Positions 15,787-23,586 are shown, numbered from the stretch's first letter. The stretch is DNA of 37,498 bases from Candidatus Termititenax sp. (GCA_020719045.1 DYQY01000003.1:126149-163646), one strand, 5' to 3'. Notes: generated by a model not told the origin, from the sequence alone. Numbers and translations: made by a program.

Positions 15787-18693
15787 ATGAACTACAATCA
15801 ACTTTTTATTAAATATCAAACGCTTCTTGAAGAAAATGCTACCCTCAAGTCGGAAATAGACAAACTAAAACAAAAAGCTACCCTTTTAGCAAGTGATGGG
15901 CAACTTTCTCTAAAAGAAGCACCCCAACTTTTTATTCTTGAAACGCCAAGCCTGTTTGCTATACCAGTTGAAAAATCAACCCAAACAACATCAATATCGA
16001 ATAATCAAAGCAAAATAATGTTGTTCATGTCACTTTTTAAGGGACGAGAGGATGTCTATGCCAAACGTTGGGAAAATAAAGAGGGGAAGTCTGGATATAC
16101 ACCTAATTGCTTGAATGAATGGAAGAAGGGTATTTGTCAGAAACCTCAAATGAAATGTTCCTCTTGCTCTAAGAAAAACTACTCCCAGTTAAGCGAATCT
16201 GTTATCGAACTCCATCTTCGTGGCGATATTACTGTTGGAGTCTACCCTATGCTTGCTGATGAGACATGCTATTTCTTGGTGATTGATTTTGATAAAACGA
16301 CATGGGAAAAAGATGTTTCTACTCTAAGAGCTGTTTGTGCTGAGGTCAATATTCCTATAGCCATTGAACGATCGCGCTCTGGGAATGGCGCCCACATTTG
16401 GATATTTTTTGAAAGCCCCATCTCATCAAGTCTTGCGAGGAAGCTAGGAACGGCAATTCTTACCCACGCCATGAGTCTGCGCCACGAAATTTCTTTCAAC
16501 TCGTATGATAGATTATTTCCTAATCAGGATACGCTACCCAAAGGTGGTTTTGGAAATTTGATAGCGTTACCACTGCAAGCCAATCCAAGAAAATGCGGAA
16601 ATAGTGTATTCGTCGATGAATTATTTCAGCCATATCACGACCAATGGAAATATTTATGTACCATCCAAAAACTCTCTGAAAGTAATGTTGCTACCCTTAT
16701 CAATAGGCTTTGCGGAGGTAATGAGCTTGGTGTTTTGAAAGCGGATACAGAAGAAGATCACAAACCATGGATAAGGTTCAAGCAAACTTTAACAAAAGAA
16801 GACTTTCCTCTTAGAGTTAATCTGGTAAAAGCTAATATGCTTTACATCGAAAAACAAGGGATCTCTCAGCGGGCGCTAAATCAAATAAAGAGACTAGTAG
16901 CCTTTAAAAATCCTGACTTCTATAAGGCACAAGCTATGCGAATGCCTACCTTCAATAAACCACGAATTATTGCTTGCTCGGAAGAAACAGAGCAATATTT
17001 AAGCTTACCTCGAGGATGCGCATCTGATGTGTCAGATTTATTAAATAGATTAAATATTCGAACATCTTGGACAGATGAAACTAATAGCGGAAGAGACATC
17101 AATGTTGAGTTTAATGGAGTTCTACGAGAAGAGCAACAAGAAGCAATTTCAGAACTCATGAAACACAATGAAGGAGTTCTCGCAGCCACAACTGCTTTTG
17201 GAAAAACCGTTATTGCCGCGAATTTGATTGCTAAACAAAAAGTAAATACATTGATTTTAGTTCATCGCCAACAGTTACTCGTTCAATGGGTTGCGAGACT
17301 GTCAGAGTTCCTCATCATTAATGAAGAGGAACCTATCATCGAACAGAAACGTGGTCGGAAAAAGAAGCTCGAACTTATTGGTCGATTAGGTGCAGGAAAA
17401 GATCAGCTGAGCGGTATAATTGATATAGCTATTATGCAATCCCTGAACTATGCTGGTGACGTTAAAGATTGCGTCAAAAACTATGGCATGATCATTGTAG
17501 ATGAGTGTCATCATATTCCTGCATTTAGTTTCGAACAGATTCTCAAGAAAGCCAACGCAAAATACATCTATGGTTTAACCGCTACACCATCCAGACAAGA
17601 TGGGCATCATCCTTTGATTTTCATGTATTGTGGTCCTATTCGATATCGTGTCGATGCCATCAAACAAGCAGAGAAGCGACCCTTTGAACACTATGTTATT
17701 CCACGTTTTACCGGATTTCATGTCACAAAAAACCAAAAGGATAAAGACTTATCAATTCAAGATATCTATTCCGAGCTTGTTCAAGATGAACTTCGGAATC
17801 AACGCATCGTGGAGGATGTTTTTGATTGTTATTCCGAAGGACGACATTGTCTGGTTTTAACTGAACGTATAGCCCATGTCGAGATTCTTAAGAAGATGAT
17901 TTCGTCCCGTATTCCCAGTGTTATTGCTCTTAAAGGTGGTCTTGGCTCCAAAGAGACCACATCCATATTGAATCAACTGACGACAACTCCTAACGATAAG
18001 CAACTTACCCTTGTAGCAACCGGAAAATTTATAGGTGAGGGGTTCGACGAAGCCCGGTTAGATACGCTATTTCTTGCCATGCCGATTTCTTGGAAGGGTA
18101 CTTTGCAGCAATATGCTGGGCGTCTTCACCGTCTATCAGACCATAAGAAAGAAGTTCTGATCTACGACTATGTTGACGTCAGGGTAAGAATGCTCGAAAA
18201 AATGTATAACAAGCGCCTCAACGGATATGCTGCAATTGGGTACCGGGCAAAAGGTAACAAACTTGAAGATGAATCAGTTCATGTTATTTACGATAAAAGT
18301 TCCTTCTTCACTGTCTTTAATCAAGATTTGATCTGGGCAAAAAATTCTATCCTCATTGTAAGCCCGTTTATTACGCACAAGCGGATTGACCAATTGCTAA
18401 AGCTCTTAAAAGAACTACTCAACAGAAAGGTAGAAGTCACGATTATTACAAGACCATCGGAGGATTTTACGGGAAGATTTAAGTTATCATTTGAACAGAT
18501 TCTCGACGCTCTGAAACAATCTGGAATAAAGGTTATATTTAAATCTAAGATTCATCAGAAGTTCGCAATTATTGATCAAAAACTTGTTTGGTATGGAAGC
18601 ATCAACTTGCTATGCGTTGGCACTTCCGAAGAAAGCATGATGCGACTGATAAGCGGGAATATTGCCTTAGAGTTAACAAATAGTCTTACTTGA
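15787..18693 (+). CDS. TOTE-type primase (AEP)-SF2 helicase-phospholipase D protein
   Basis: A 968-aa multidomain protein. A short coiled coil (5-30) is followed by a Cys cluster (C108, C117, C124, C127). An archaeo-eukaryotic primase domain of the TOTE conflict-system type follows, with catalytic DFD (167-169) and the SGNGAHIW histidine motif (198-205). The SF2 helicase core (about 445-800) has AFGKT (Walker A, about 470), DECHH (about 571), LTATPSRQDG (about 597) and QYAGRLHR (about 774). The C-terminus is a single PLD-type nuclease motif, HQKFAIID (about 923) with GSINLL. All catalytic motifs look intact. The arrangement suggests a DNA-targeting defence or mobile-element conflict protein. 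It is probably co-transcribed with the upstream ATPase gene. Composition is less AT-rich than the chromosomal flanks. Confidence 0.85.
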   Translation: MNYNQLFIKYQTLLEENATLKSEIDKLKQKATLLASDGQLSLKEAPQLFILETPSLFAIPVEKSTQTTSISNNQSKIMLFMSLFKGREDVYAKRWENKEGKSGYTPNCLNEWKKGICQKPQMKCSSCSKKNYSQLSESVIELHLRGDITVGVYPMLADETCYFLVIDFDKTTWEKDVSTLRAVCAEVNIPIAIERSRSGNGAHIWIFFESPISSSLARKLGTAILTHAMSLRHEISFNSYDRLFPNQDTLPKGGFGNLIALPLQANPRKCGNSVFVDELFQPYHDQWKYLCTIQKLSESNVATLINRLCGGNELGVLKADTEEDHKPWIRFKQTLTKEDFPLRVNLVKANMLYIEKQGISQRALNQIKRLVAFKNPDFYKAQAMRMPTFNKPRIIACSEETEQYLSLPRGCASDVSDLLNRLNIRTSWTDETNSGRDINVEFNGVLREEQQEAISELMKHNEGVLAATTAFGKTVIAANLIAKQKVNTLILVHRQQLLVQWVARLSEFLIINEEEPIIEQKRGRKKKLELIGRLGAGKDQLSGIIDIAIMQSLNYAGDVKDCVKNYGMIIVDECHHIPAFSFEQILKKANAKYIYGLTATPSRQDGHHPLIFMYCGPIRYRVDAIKQAEKRPFEHYVIPRFTGFHVTKNQKDKDLSIQDIYSELVQDELRNQRIVEDVFDCYSEGRHCLVLTERIAHVEILKKMISSRIPSVIALKGGLGSKETTSILNQLTTTPNDKQLTLVATGKFIGEGFDEARLDTLFLAMPISWKGTLQQYAGRLHRLSDHKKEVLIYDYVDVRVRMLEKMYNKRLNGYAAIGYRAKGNKLEDESVHVIYDKSSFFTVFNQDLIWAKNSILIVSPFITHKRIDQLLKLLKELLNRKVEVTIITRPSEDFTGRFKLSFEQILDALKQSGIKVIFKSKIHQKFAIIDQKLVWYGSINLLCVGTSEESMMRLISGNIALELTNSLT

Positions 18694-18992
18694 TCACAAT
18701 ACCTATCAAGGATTATACCCAAAAAAGGTGACAGGGAAATTTGTAAGAATTATTAGTATAGATGAATATTGTGATTTAAATTTTTCATTAAAACTCACCT
18801 CTAACTCAAGTTTGATTTGTTTTTTGCTGGCACTGAACATAGACAATAATTGCTAGTATTGGAAATATATTTTATAAAAATGAAACGCTCTTCTCTCTGG
18901 TTTAACTCTACTCAACTCAAATGCGGGCACTCAACTCAACTGTAACGCTGGCTGGATGGTGTAGGGTAATTGCTTAGGGTATAATTTTAGCT
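18694..18992. other. Intergenic stretch after the primase-helicase gene
   Basis: No supportable gene. It contains short repeats of ACTCAACTCAA near 18,910-18,945 and, at 18980-18985, a TATAAT box whose expected start point falls on the ATG of the PLD fragment at 18993. No terminator hairpin is evident after the primase-helicase gene. Confidence 0.5.
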
Positions 18993-19154
18993 ATGAGACT
19001 GACAAGGCTTCTACTGTTCAGTATGTTGTTGCTCCCTTTTGGCTTACACGCTCAGATGCTAATGGGTAGAGATTACTATGACGTAGTGAAACAGCATATC
19101 ATCTCGGCAAAAGACTCTATCAATATTGCCATGTACTTTGTGATCAATTGCTGA
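18993..19154 (+). pseudogene. N-terminal fragment of a secreted phospholipase D-like protein
   Basis: 53 codons. They give a signal peptide (MRLTRLLLFSMLLLPFG, cleavage probably after HAQ), then the start of a PLD-family domain, DYYDVVKQHIISAKDSINIAMYFVIN. That pattern is typical of the first strand of PLD nucleases and cardiolipin-synthase-like proteins. The catalytic HKD motifs are absent because the frame ends at TGA where IS3-type transposase sequence begins (about 19146-19155). The gene was therefore cut by the insertion or by a later deletion. A TATAAT box 7 bp before the ATG suggests the parent gene had a very short or absent leader. Confidence 0.65.
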
Positions 19155-19339
19155 ACTTAAGTTAGGTGTTGCTAAATATATGGCTAAATACAATCATTTT
19201 AGAATACATGAATCTTTGGGTTATAAAACCCCAGCTTCAGTTTATGGAATCGATACAAAGGAGGTGTCACTGAGACAACTATTAGACAGTACAAATAGAA
19301 GTCAGTTTATCAAAATTGCTGTCTAGACAAATCAGTACA
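19146..19339 (+). mobile_element. IS3-family transposase 3' end and right terminus (remnant)
   Basis: Reading from about 19152, the frame gives the C-terminal end of an IS3-type integrase-core transposase. It has the family motif NHFRIHESLGYKTPASVYG, a basic tail and a TAG stop at 19324-19326. Thirteen bp later the sequence ends in TCAGTACA. On the other strand this is a TGTACTGA terminus, as in the IS150-like group of IS3. The left terminus, orfA and most of orfB are missing. The right terminus abuts the truncated helicase gene. Confidence 0.75.
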
Positions 19340-20507
19340 CTATAGAAAGAATATCTTTCGGTCTATTATTGTATGGTGTAGCAGTAACTAAGATAACTCT
19401 TTTGCCTCTACAGATTTGAGATAGTTTAGTAAACATATCTGTCTCTTCTGTCCTAAAACGATGTGCTTCGTCCACTATAATATTCTGATAATCTTTATGC
19501 TCATCTTTGTTAAGGATGTCATCTAAAATACCAACAGACCTACAAACATAATCTTTTGCTCTGAATCCAAAATCTTTAAAAGAATTATGCCAACTTCCTG
19601 GATTGTTTTCGTCTATTAGATGTGGAGGAGCAATAACCATGGTTCTACCATCTAATTCCTGAGCTAACATTGTCGCCATATATGTTTTACCTAGTCCAAC
19701 TACGTCAGATAAAAAAACGCCTCCATACTCTTTTAATATCCTTTTAGCATTTACAATAGCGTCTTTCTGATACTCAAATTCTTTAAATCCTTCTGGTCTA
19801 TATCCAGAATATAATGTGTAATCATCATTTATCTCTGATTGAAAATATTCGTACAAAAATTTCAAATATAACTCATATGGTGTAATGTCTTCTCTTAACC
19901 ATGTTGCTTTAATTGACTCAATGTATTTTTCGCTGACATCAACACCAGCTTCCCAGAGCTTTTCAAATTTATTTTTTGCAAATTCGTAATCTGAAACTGT
20001 TTTTAACTCAACATTAAACTCTAGATTGTCGACTAGCCCTCTTTTCGTAAAGTTGCTTGAACCAGTTATAACTCTACCCTTATCTCTATCATCTTCATCA
20101 AATGTCATGATGTAAAGTTTGGAATGAATTGTTTCAGAAGGATATGCCTTAATCTCTAGCTTCCCAGATTTTAACCACTCAAGAAAATATTTAACACCAG
20201 TTTCTACCTCTGATGAGTTTTCGCTTTCTGCCATTTCTTCTATTACTTTTTTACCATAATCATCACTTATCTGTTTATAGGATTCTATTTGTTGAATCAA
20301 ATCATAAGTTTGTCTATTAGTAGAAATCCCTATTAGAATTCTTATTTTTTCAGTTTTTTCGAGTGACTTATAAATGGAATAAAACCCACTAGTATAAAAA
20401 TATCCAACAAGAACATCAAAACACTTGGTGTCTTTGATAAGCACATTGAAACGGTCTTTAAGTGTAGCTCCTGGTTCGTTAGTAATAAATGTTATATCTG
20501 ATGTCAT
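19332..20507 (-). CDS. PLD-SNF2-type helicase, truncated by the IS3 remnant
   Basis: 391 aa remain of a protein family normally near 1000 aa. Residues about 1-190 are a phospholipase D-like nuclease domain with IHSKLYIMTFDEDD (HxKxxxxD motif) and GSSNFTKRGL. Residues about 230-391 are the first half of an SNF2/SF2 helicase: Walker A DVVGLGKTYMA, Walker B NIIVDEAHRF and motif III LVTATPYNNRPKDI. The frame then meets the IS terminus, whose TGTACTGA supplies the last codons and the TGA stop. Helicase lobe 2 is lost, so ATPase-driven activity is unlikely; the nuclease domain could survive. The ATG at 20507 follows directly on the stop of the small upstream gene. It is the last gene of the CARF operon. 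Confidence 0.8.
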   Translation of the reverse strand: MTSDITFITNEPGATLKDRFNVLIKDTKCFDVLVGYFYTSGFYSIYKSLEKTEKIRILIGISTNRQTYDLIQQIESYKQISDDYGKKVIEEMAESENSSEVETGVKYFLEWLKSGKLEIKAYPSETIHSKLYIMTFDEDDRDKGRVITGSSNFTKRGLVDNLEFNVELKTVSDYEFAKNKFEKLWEAGVDVSEKYIESIKATWLREDITPYELYLKFLYEYFQSEINDDYTLYSGYRPEGFKEFEYQKDAIVNAKRILKEYGGVFLSDVVGLGKTYMATMLAQELDGRTMVIAPPHLIDENNPGSWHNSFKDFGFRAKDYVCRSVGILDDILNKDEHKDYQNIIVDEAHRFRTEETDMFTKLSQICRGKRVILVTATPYNNRPKDILSIVY

Positions 20508-20660
20508 TTACCTAAACAACCTTCCCAATAATCTCGCAAAAAAATTACCAACAATCCTTCTTCCGATTCGTTTGCCTACTCGTCCTTTTTGAACAGCATT
20601 AACATCACCTAACATGCGAGCTAATTTGTAGTTAAAGGACCTGAATTTATTTAGGCTCAA
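20508..20660 (-). CDS. 50-aa basic protein, TTG start
   Basis: A short gene between rhuM and the helicase. It is read from TTG at 20660, with a GGAG ribosome site 7 nt upstream, to TAA at 20508-20510. The product is strongly basic and amphipathic, with YKLARMLGDVNAVQKGRVGK in the centre and Arg/Lys-rich C-terminal helices (RIGRRIVGN, ARLLGRLFR). The pattern DVNAV-x-x-GRVGKRIGRR resembles small phage and mobile-element proteins of unknown function. It overlaps rhuM by 14 bp, and its stop is directly followed by the helicase ATG, so it is embedded in the operon. An internal ATG would give only 34 aa. Confidence 0.6.
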   Translation of the reverse strand: MSLNKFRSFNYKLARMLGDVNAVQKGRVGKRIGRRIVGNFFARLLGRLFR

Positions 20661-21678
20661 TGCTATTCTCCGATTTATCTAGTAAGGTCTGAATTTCTTT
20701 ATCAAAATCAGATACAAAAAGTTTATCCTGAATAGGACGATATTTTTCAAACTCTGTTTCTGCTTTAATCTTAGCCTCAAGCATAGTTATCTTCCCAGTA
20801 TCTTTTAATAAAGGATAATCAGCCAATTCAAGAAACTGTACTAGAAAAGCATCCCAGTCATTCATGTTCATTACTTTTCTATTAATAGCCCTATTTTCTG
20901 CCATATCTAAATAAGCTGTTACAATCCTTTCTAATTGTTTAAGGTGTTCTTCCTTAAGATAATTTTTAGCTATGGATACATCACTTTTTAAGATCTTTCC
21001 ATTAGGAGCATGTTTCCAGTTTTTTAGCCCCATATATGTCTTATTTGCGTCAGCTTCATCATAAATTATTTCAGCAGCTGTTCGTCCTGTAATAGCCCAA
21101 TGAAGTTTGTTTTGTACTGTTGCAAAAAACTGTTGTGTAATCTCTGATTGGCTGTCGTAGTCGGCTGATAAAGCGTATATATCAGTAATTTTCTGATATA
21201 TCCTTCTTTCGCTCAAACGAATCTCTCGTATACGCTCCAGCATTTCTTCAAAATAATCTTCTCCAAAATGCTTTATTTGTTTGAGTCTTTCATCGTCCAT
21301 GGAAAACCCTTTAATAATGTATTCATGAAGAATTTGGTTTGCCCATTTTCTAAACTCTATGGCACGATGAGAATTAACCTTAAACCCAACCGCTATTATT
21401 GCCTGTAAATTATAAAATTTAGATGTATAGTCTTTCCCATCTTCAGCAGTGTGTCGGAAATCCCGACATACTGAAGTTTCATCTAACTCGCCATCTTTAA
21501 AAATATTAATCAGATGTTCTGTAATAGTAGAGCGACCTTTTTCAAATAGTTCTGCTATCTTTTTCTGGGTCAGCCAAAGAGTTTCTTCATAAAAGAATAC
21601 ATCAATGTTGACTTTTCCATGTGAGGTTTGAAAAACTACAAAATTATTAAAAGACTGCAACTCTTTATTTGTACTCAT
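20647..21678 (-). CDS. rhuM: RhuM family protein
   Basis: 343 aa, similar over its length to RhuM, a protein first noted in a Salmonella pathogenicity island and now common in mobile and defence contexts. An N-terminal winged-helix-like segment contains LWLTQKKIAELFEKGRSTIT and the family block YNLQAIIAVGFKVNSHRAIE (about 88-107). FRKWANQILHEYIIKGF and SERRIYQKITDIYALSADYD follow. The C-terminal half is helical (TYMGLKNWKHAPNGKIL). The biochemical role is not established. DNA binding by the N-terminus is a reasonable inference. It overlaps the CARF gene by 4 bp (ATGA), so it is translationally coupled to it. Confidence 0.85.
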   Translation of the reverse strand: MSTNKELQSFNNFVVFQTSHGKVNIDVFFYEETLWLTQKKIAELFEKGRSTITEHLINIFKDGELDETSVCRDFRHTAEDGKDYTSKFYNLQAIIAVGFKVNSHRAIEFRKWANQILHEYIIKGFSMDDERLKQIKHFGEDYFEEMLERIREIRLSERRIYQKITDIYALSADYDSQSEITQQFFATVQNKLHWAITGRTAAEIIYDEADANKTYMGLKNWKHAPNGKILKSDVSIAKNYLKEEHLKQLERIVTAYLDMAENRAINRKVMNMNDWDAFLVQFLELADYPLLKDTGKITMLEAKIKAETEFEKYRPIQDKLFVSDFDKEIQTLLDKSENSIEPK

Positions 21679-22271
21679 AACAATACAATCTCCCCAAAAT
21701 CTGTAAGTTTTATTTGTTCATTATCTTTAACAATAACATTTATTTCTGTAAGTTCTTTAATATAACGATACACTAGTCCTCTAGAAAACTTAATTTTCTT
21801 TGCAATAGTAGCTGTGTTTATCTCTTTATTATCTTTTATTATATGTAATATTTGAAGTTGTGACTCATTAATTGGATAAAACATTTTTGGTAAAAGGATT
21901 GGCTGGTTATTTTCCTCTTGTACATAAGTAATCTGTTTAATTCTTTTTGCTCTTGCATAAGAACCATAAAGTAGCCCAAGCGATTTAGGTTTTCGTCCTG
22001 AGGTTATATCAATAAATATTTCTTCCTTTTCAGGGATTTCATCAATAATATTTACAATTTCACTAGCAACAGAAAGAATATTATAAAGGTCAGTTACTTG
22101 AGTTTTAAATTTTAGAACCTTACCTAAAGACTCTTCTATAATGCGGATGCTTTCGGTCATAGTTTTATCTGGGGTTTTATCAATTAAGGCTATTACACTC
22201 TCAATAGCAAATTTATTGCAGATAGTTAAGATGGCATGTGGTTGATATATAGTAGCTATAAGTATTTTCAT
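21675..22271 (-). CDS. CARF-winged-helix regulator, Csa3-like
   Basis: 198 aa. The N-terminal domain (about 1-120) is Rossmann-like and has the CARF pattern: a first strand MKILIATIY, an alternating alpha/beta core, and the ligand-loop strand IFIDITSGRKPKSLGLLYG (about 86-104). In CARF proteins this corresponds to the site binding cyclic oligoadenylate or related nucleotides. The C-terminal domain (about 130-198) is a winged helix, LQILHIIKDNKEINTATIAK then KFSRGLVYRYIKEL. The layout matches Csa3, the CRISPR-linked transcription factor. No cas genes or repeats are in the window, so it is a stand-alone CARF regulator leading a four-gene operon. A promoter should lie in the 22272-22340 AT-rich gap. 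Confidence 0.72.
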   Translation of the reverse strand: MKILIATIYQPHAILTICNKFAIESVIALIDKTPDKTMTESIRIIEESLGKVLKFKTQVTDLYNILSVASEIVNIIDEIPEKEEIFIDITSGRKPKSLGLLYGSYARAKRIKQITYVQEENNQPILLPKMFYPINESQLQILHIIKDNKEINTATIAKKIKFSRGLVYRYIKELTEINVIVKDNEQIKLTDFGEIVLL

Positions 22272-22429
22272 TATATAAATAATAACAGTAAAATTATTTG
22301 TTTACAACAGCATTAACAAAGTCTACTTTTTTGTATACTATTATCCGTTTACCTCCTAAAAAATAAATAAAAATAATTCTTTAACAAGCATTTCTTTTTC
22401 TGGTTTTTCTGTGCCCCATCAAAGCAGTT

Positions 22430-22446
22430 CTCAGCCTTAGGCTGAG
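22430..22446 (+). promoter_or_regulatory. 17-bp palindrome before the SLOG gene copy B
   Basis: CTCAGCC-TTA-GGCTGAG is a perfect 7-bp inverted repeat. It lies six bases before an AAGGAGG ribosome site (22452-22458) and 19 bp before the ATG at 22465. It may be an operator or an mRNA hairpin controlling the SLOG gene. The 190-bp gap 22272-22464 otherwise holds only AT-rich sequence between the divergent CARF and SLOG genes. Confidence 0.4.
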
Positions 22447-22464
22447 GACAAAAGGAGGCACAAA

Positions 22465-22963
22465 ATGTCAGTAGTAAAACATATTGGGGTTATAGGTTCA
22501 AGGTCGTTACCATATAGCTAGTGGTGGGGCTATTGGAGCAGATGAATATTGTCTTAACCAGTTAGTGCATCTTGGTGAGAGCAGCAAAGGCACACTGTAC
22601 AGTCCTTGGTGTACCTATGAAGGGTTTCCAGTCAAAGTCCGCGCACTTACTAGACAGTTCAAGCAGTATGGTGGTTCAGTTATCTGGGGCAGTCTCCAAG
22701 GTAAGGAAGAATATTCCATAGTTCGCACTGGTCTCTTGCAACGTAACATGCGGTTAATCGAGGCTGTATCTGGCATAGTTGCTTTTTTGCATGGTGAGAG
22801 CAAGGGAAGTTTGTTCACTATCCGCAAGGCACTTGCCGGACAGTTGCAGGTGGTTATCTTCTGTTTAGATTGTTCGCTTCCAGAATTCCCTAACATCAAA
22901 TGGAAGCCTCTTCTTTGTGGTGGTTGCTGGGAAGGCGCTTACAAAGCTGTCTACCTGAAGTAG
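22465..22963 (+). pseudogene. SLOG-domain (DprA-like nucleotide-binding) protein with internal deletion
   Basis: The gene starts well, with AAGGAGG then ATG and VVKHIGVIGSRSLPY, a Rossmann strand with the GSR loop of SLOG/DprA proteins. The frame then breaks at TAG (about 22519). Sequence resumes in another frame as IASGGAIGADEYCLNQLVHL, the second SLOG loop, and continues to GSLFTIRKALAGQLQVVIF and the end at 22963. Roughly 20-30 codons between the loops appear deleted, with a shift of frame. The protein should be about 190 aa when intact. It is followed after 41 bp by a serine recombinase. The same pair occurs, inverted, at 12.6-13.1 kb. SLOG proteins bind or process nucleotides or DNA; its role here is unknown. 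Confidence 0.7.
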
Positions 22964-23102
22964 CCAGCTTTGAGTGAAAAGTGAATAGTGAAAGGTGAAA
23001 AGAAATGAATGAAAATAATTTTAAAGTAGCGTTATATCTTAGAGTATCAACAGAACGCCAAGCTAATGAAGGTGATTCTTTAGAAGAACAAGAAAAGGAA
23101 CT
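22589..23102. repeat. Inverted repeat arm B (SLOG end plus recombinase start)
   Basis: 514 bp, the inverted partner of 12607-13121; one base is missing near the recombinase start. The homology covers SLOG codons from GTLYSPWC, the spacer, and the recombinase up to EEQEKEL. The two arms are separated by 9.5 kb of cargo and could recombine to invert it. Confidence 0.9.
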
Positions 23103-23577
23103 CGTGCCATATCCAAAAGAAAAGCAGATTGTGGAATTAATTTTCTCAAAGTTTTTGGAAACTCGCTCCACCACAGCAGTCATGCATTACCTAAATGAAA
23201 ACGGATTCACATACCGCGACAGCAAACTATGGGATAAACGCCAAATCCAACAAATGTTGAAACAGGAAAGCTACCTCGGCAAGGTCACTTGGGGCGGTAA
23301 GGTTTATGAAGGAATTCATCAGCCGATTATTACCCCAACCACTTTTGAAAAGGTTCAGCAGATATTCCAATCTAAAACTTATACTAAAGATAAAAGCACC
23401 ACCAATGCCTTGCTGGCGAAGAAAGTTTTCTGCGCAAAATGTTCTTCCCCTTTAGCACCTAGTCACACCACTAACCAGTATAAACAGAAATATTTCTACT
23501 ACAGATGCACAGGCTCCAAAGACAAATCCCAAAAATGCCAGCGCCCCATCCATTCCCCAAAACCATGTTTGAGTTAA
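23005..23577 (+). CDS. Large serine recombinase, internally deleted copy B
   Basis: A 190-aa frame made of three parts of a large serine recombinase. The first 33 residues are the resolvase start with the catalytic Ser (LYLRVSTERQ). They jump in frame to the recombinase domain (PYPKEKQIVELIFSKFLETR, TYRDSKLWDKRQIQQMLKQE, YLGKVTWGGKVYEGIHQPII). The last part is half a zinc ribbon (CAKCSSPLAP...YYRCTGSKDKSQKC), which ends abruptly. Most of the catalytic domain and the coiled coil are missing, so it should be inactive for strand exchange. It follows the SLOG gene by 41 bp with a weak GGTGAAAAG site. It ends 10 bp from tRNA-Leu and faces outward. Confidence 0.8.
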   Translation: MNENNFKVALYLRVSTERQANEGDSLEEQEKELVPYPKEKQIVELIFSKFLETRSTTAVMHYLNENGFTYRDSKLWDKRQIQQMLKQESYLGKVTWGGKVYEGIHQPIITPTTFEKVQQIFQSKTYTKDKSTTNALLAKKVFCAKCSSPLAPSHTTNQYKQKYFYYRCTGSKDKSQKCQRPIHSPKPCLS

Positions 23578-23586
23578 CAACTCTTT

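Noticed and set aside
22615-23183. Minus-strand frames opposite the SLOG-recombinase arm B, and their mirror frames in arm A
   Set aside because: They occur in both arms only because the arms are repeats. The opposite strand carries the recognisable domains.
11775-23576. 9-bp inverted pair TAACTCAAA (11775-11783) and TTTGAGTTA (23568-23576) near the island edges, as terminal repeats
   Set aside because: Related TAACTCAA words recur at 18.8-18.95 kb, and 9 bp in AT-rich DNA is easily chance. No target duplication is seen.
11760-23585. CRISPR array next to the CARF regulator
   Set aside because: No regularly spaced direct repeats and no cas genes anywhere in the window.
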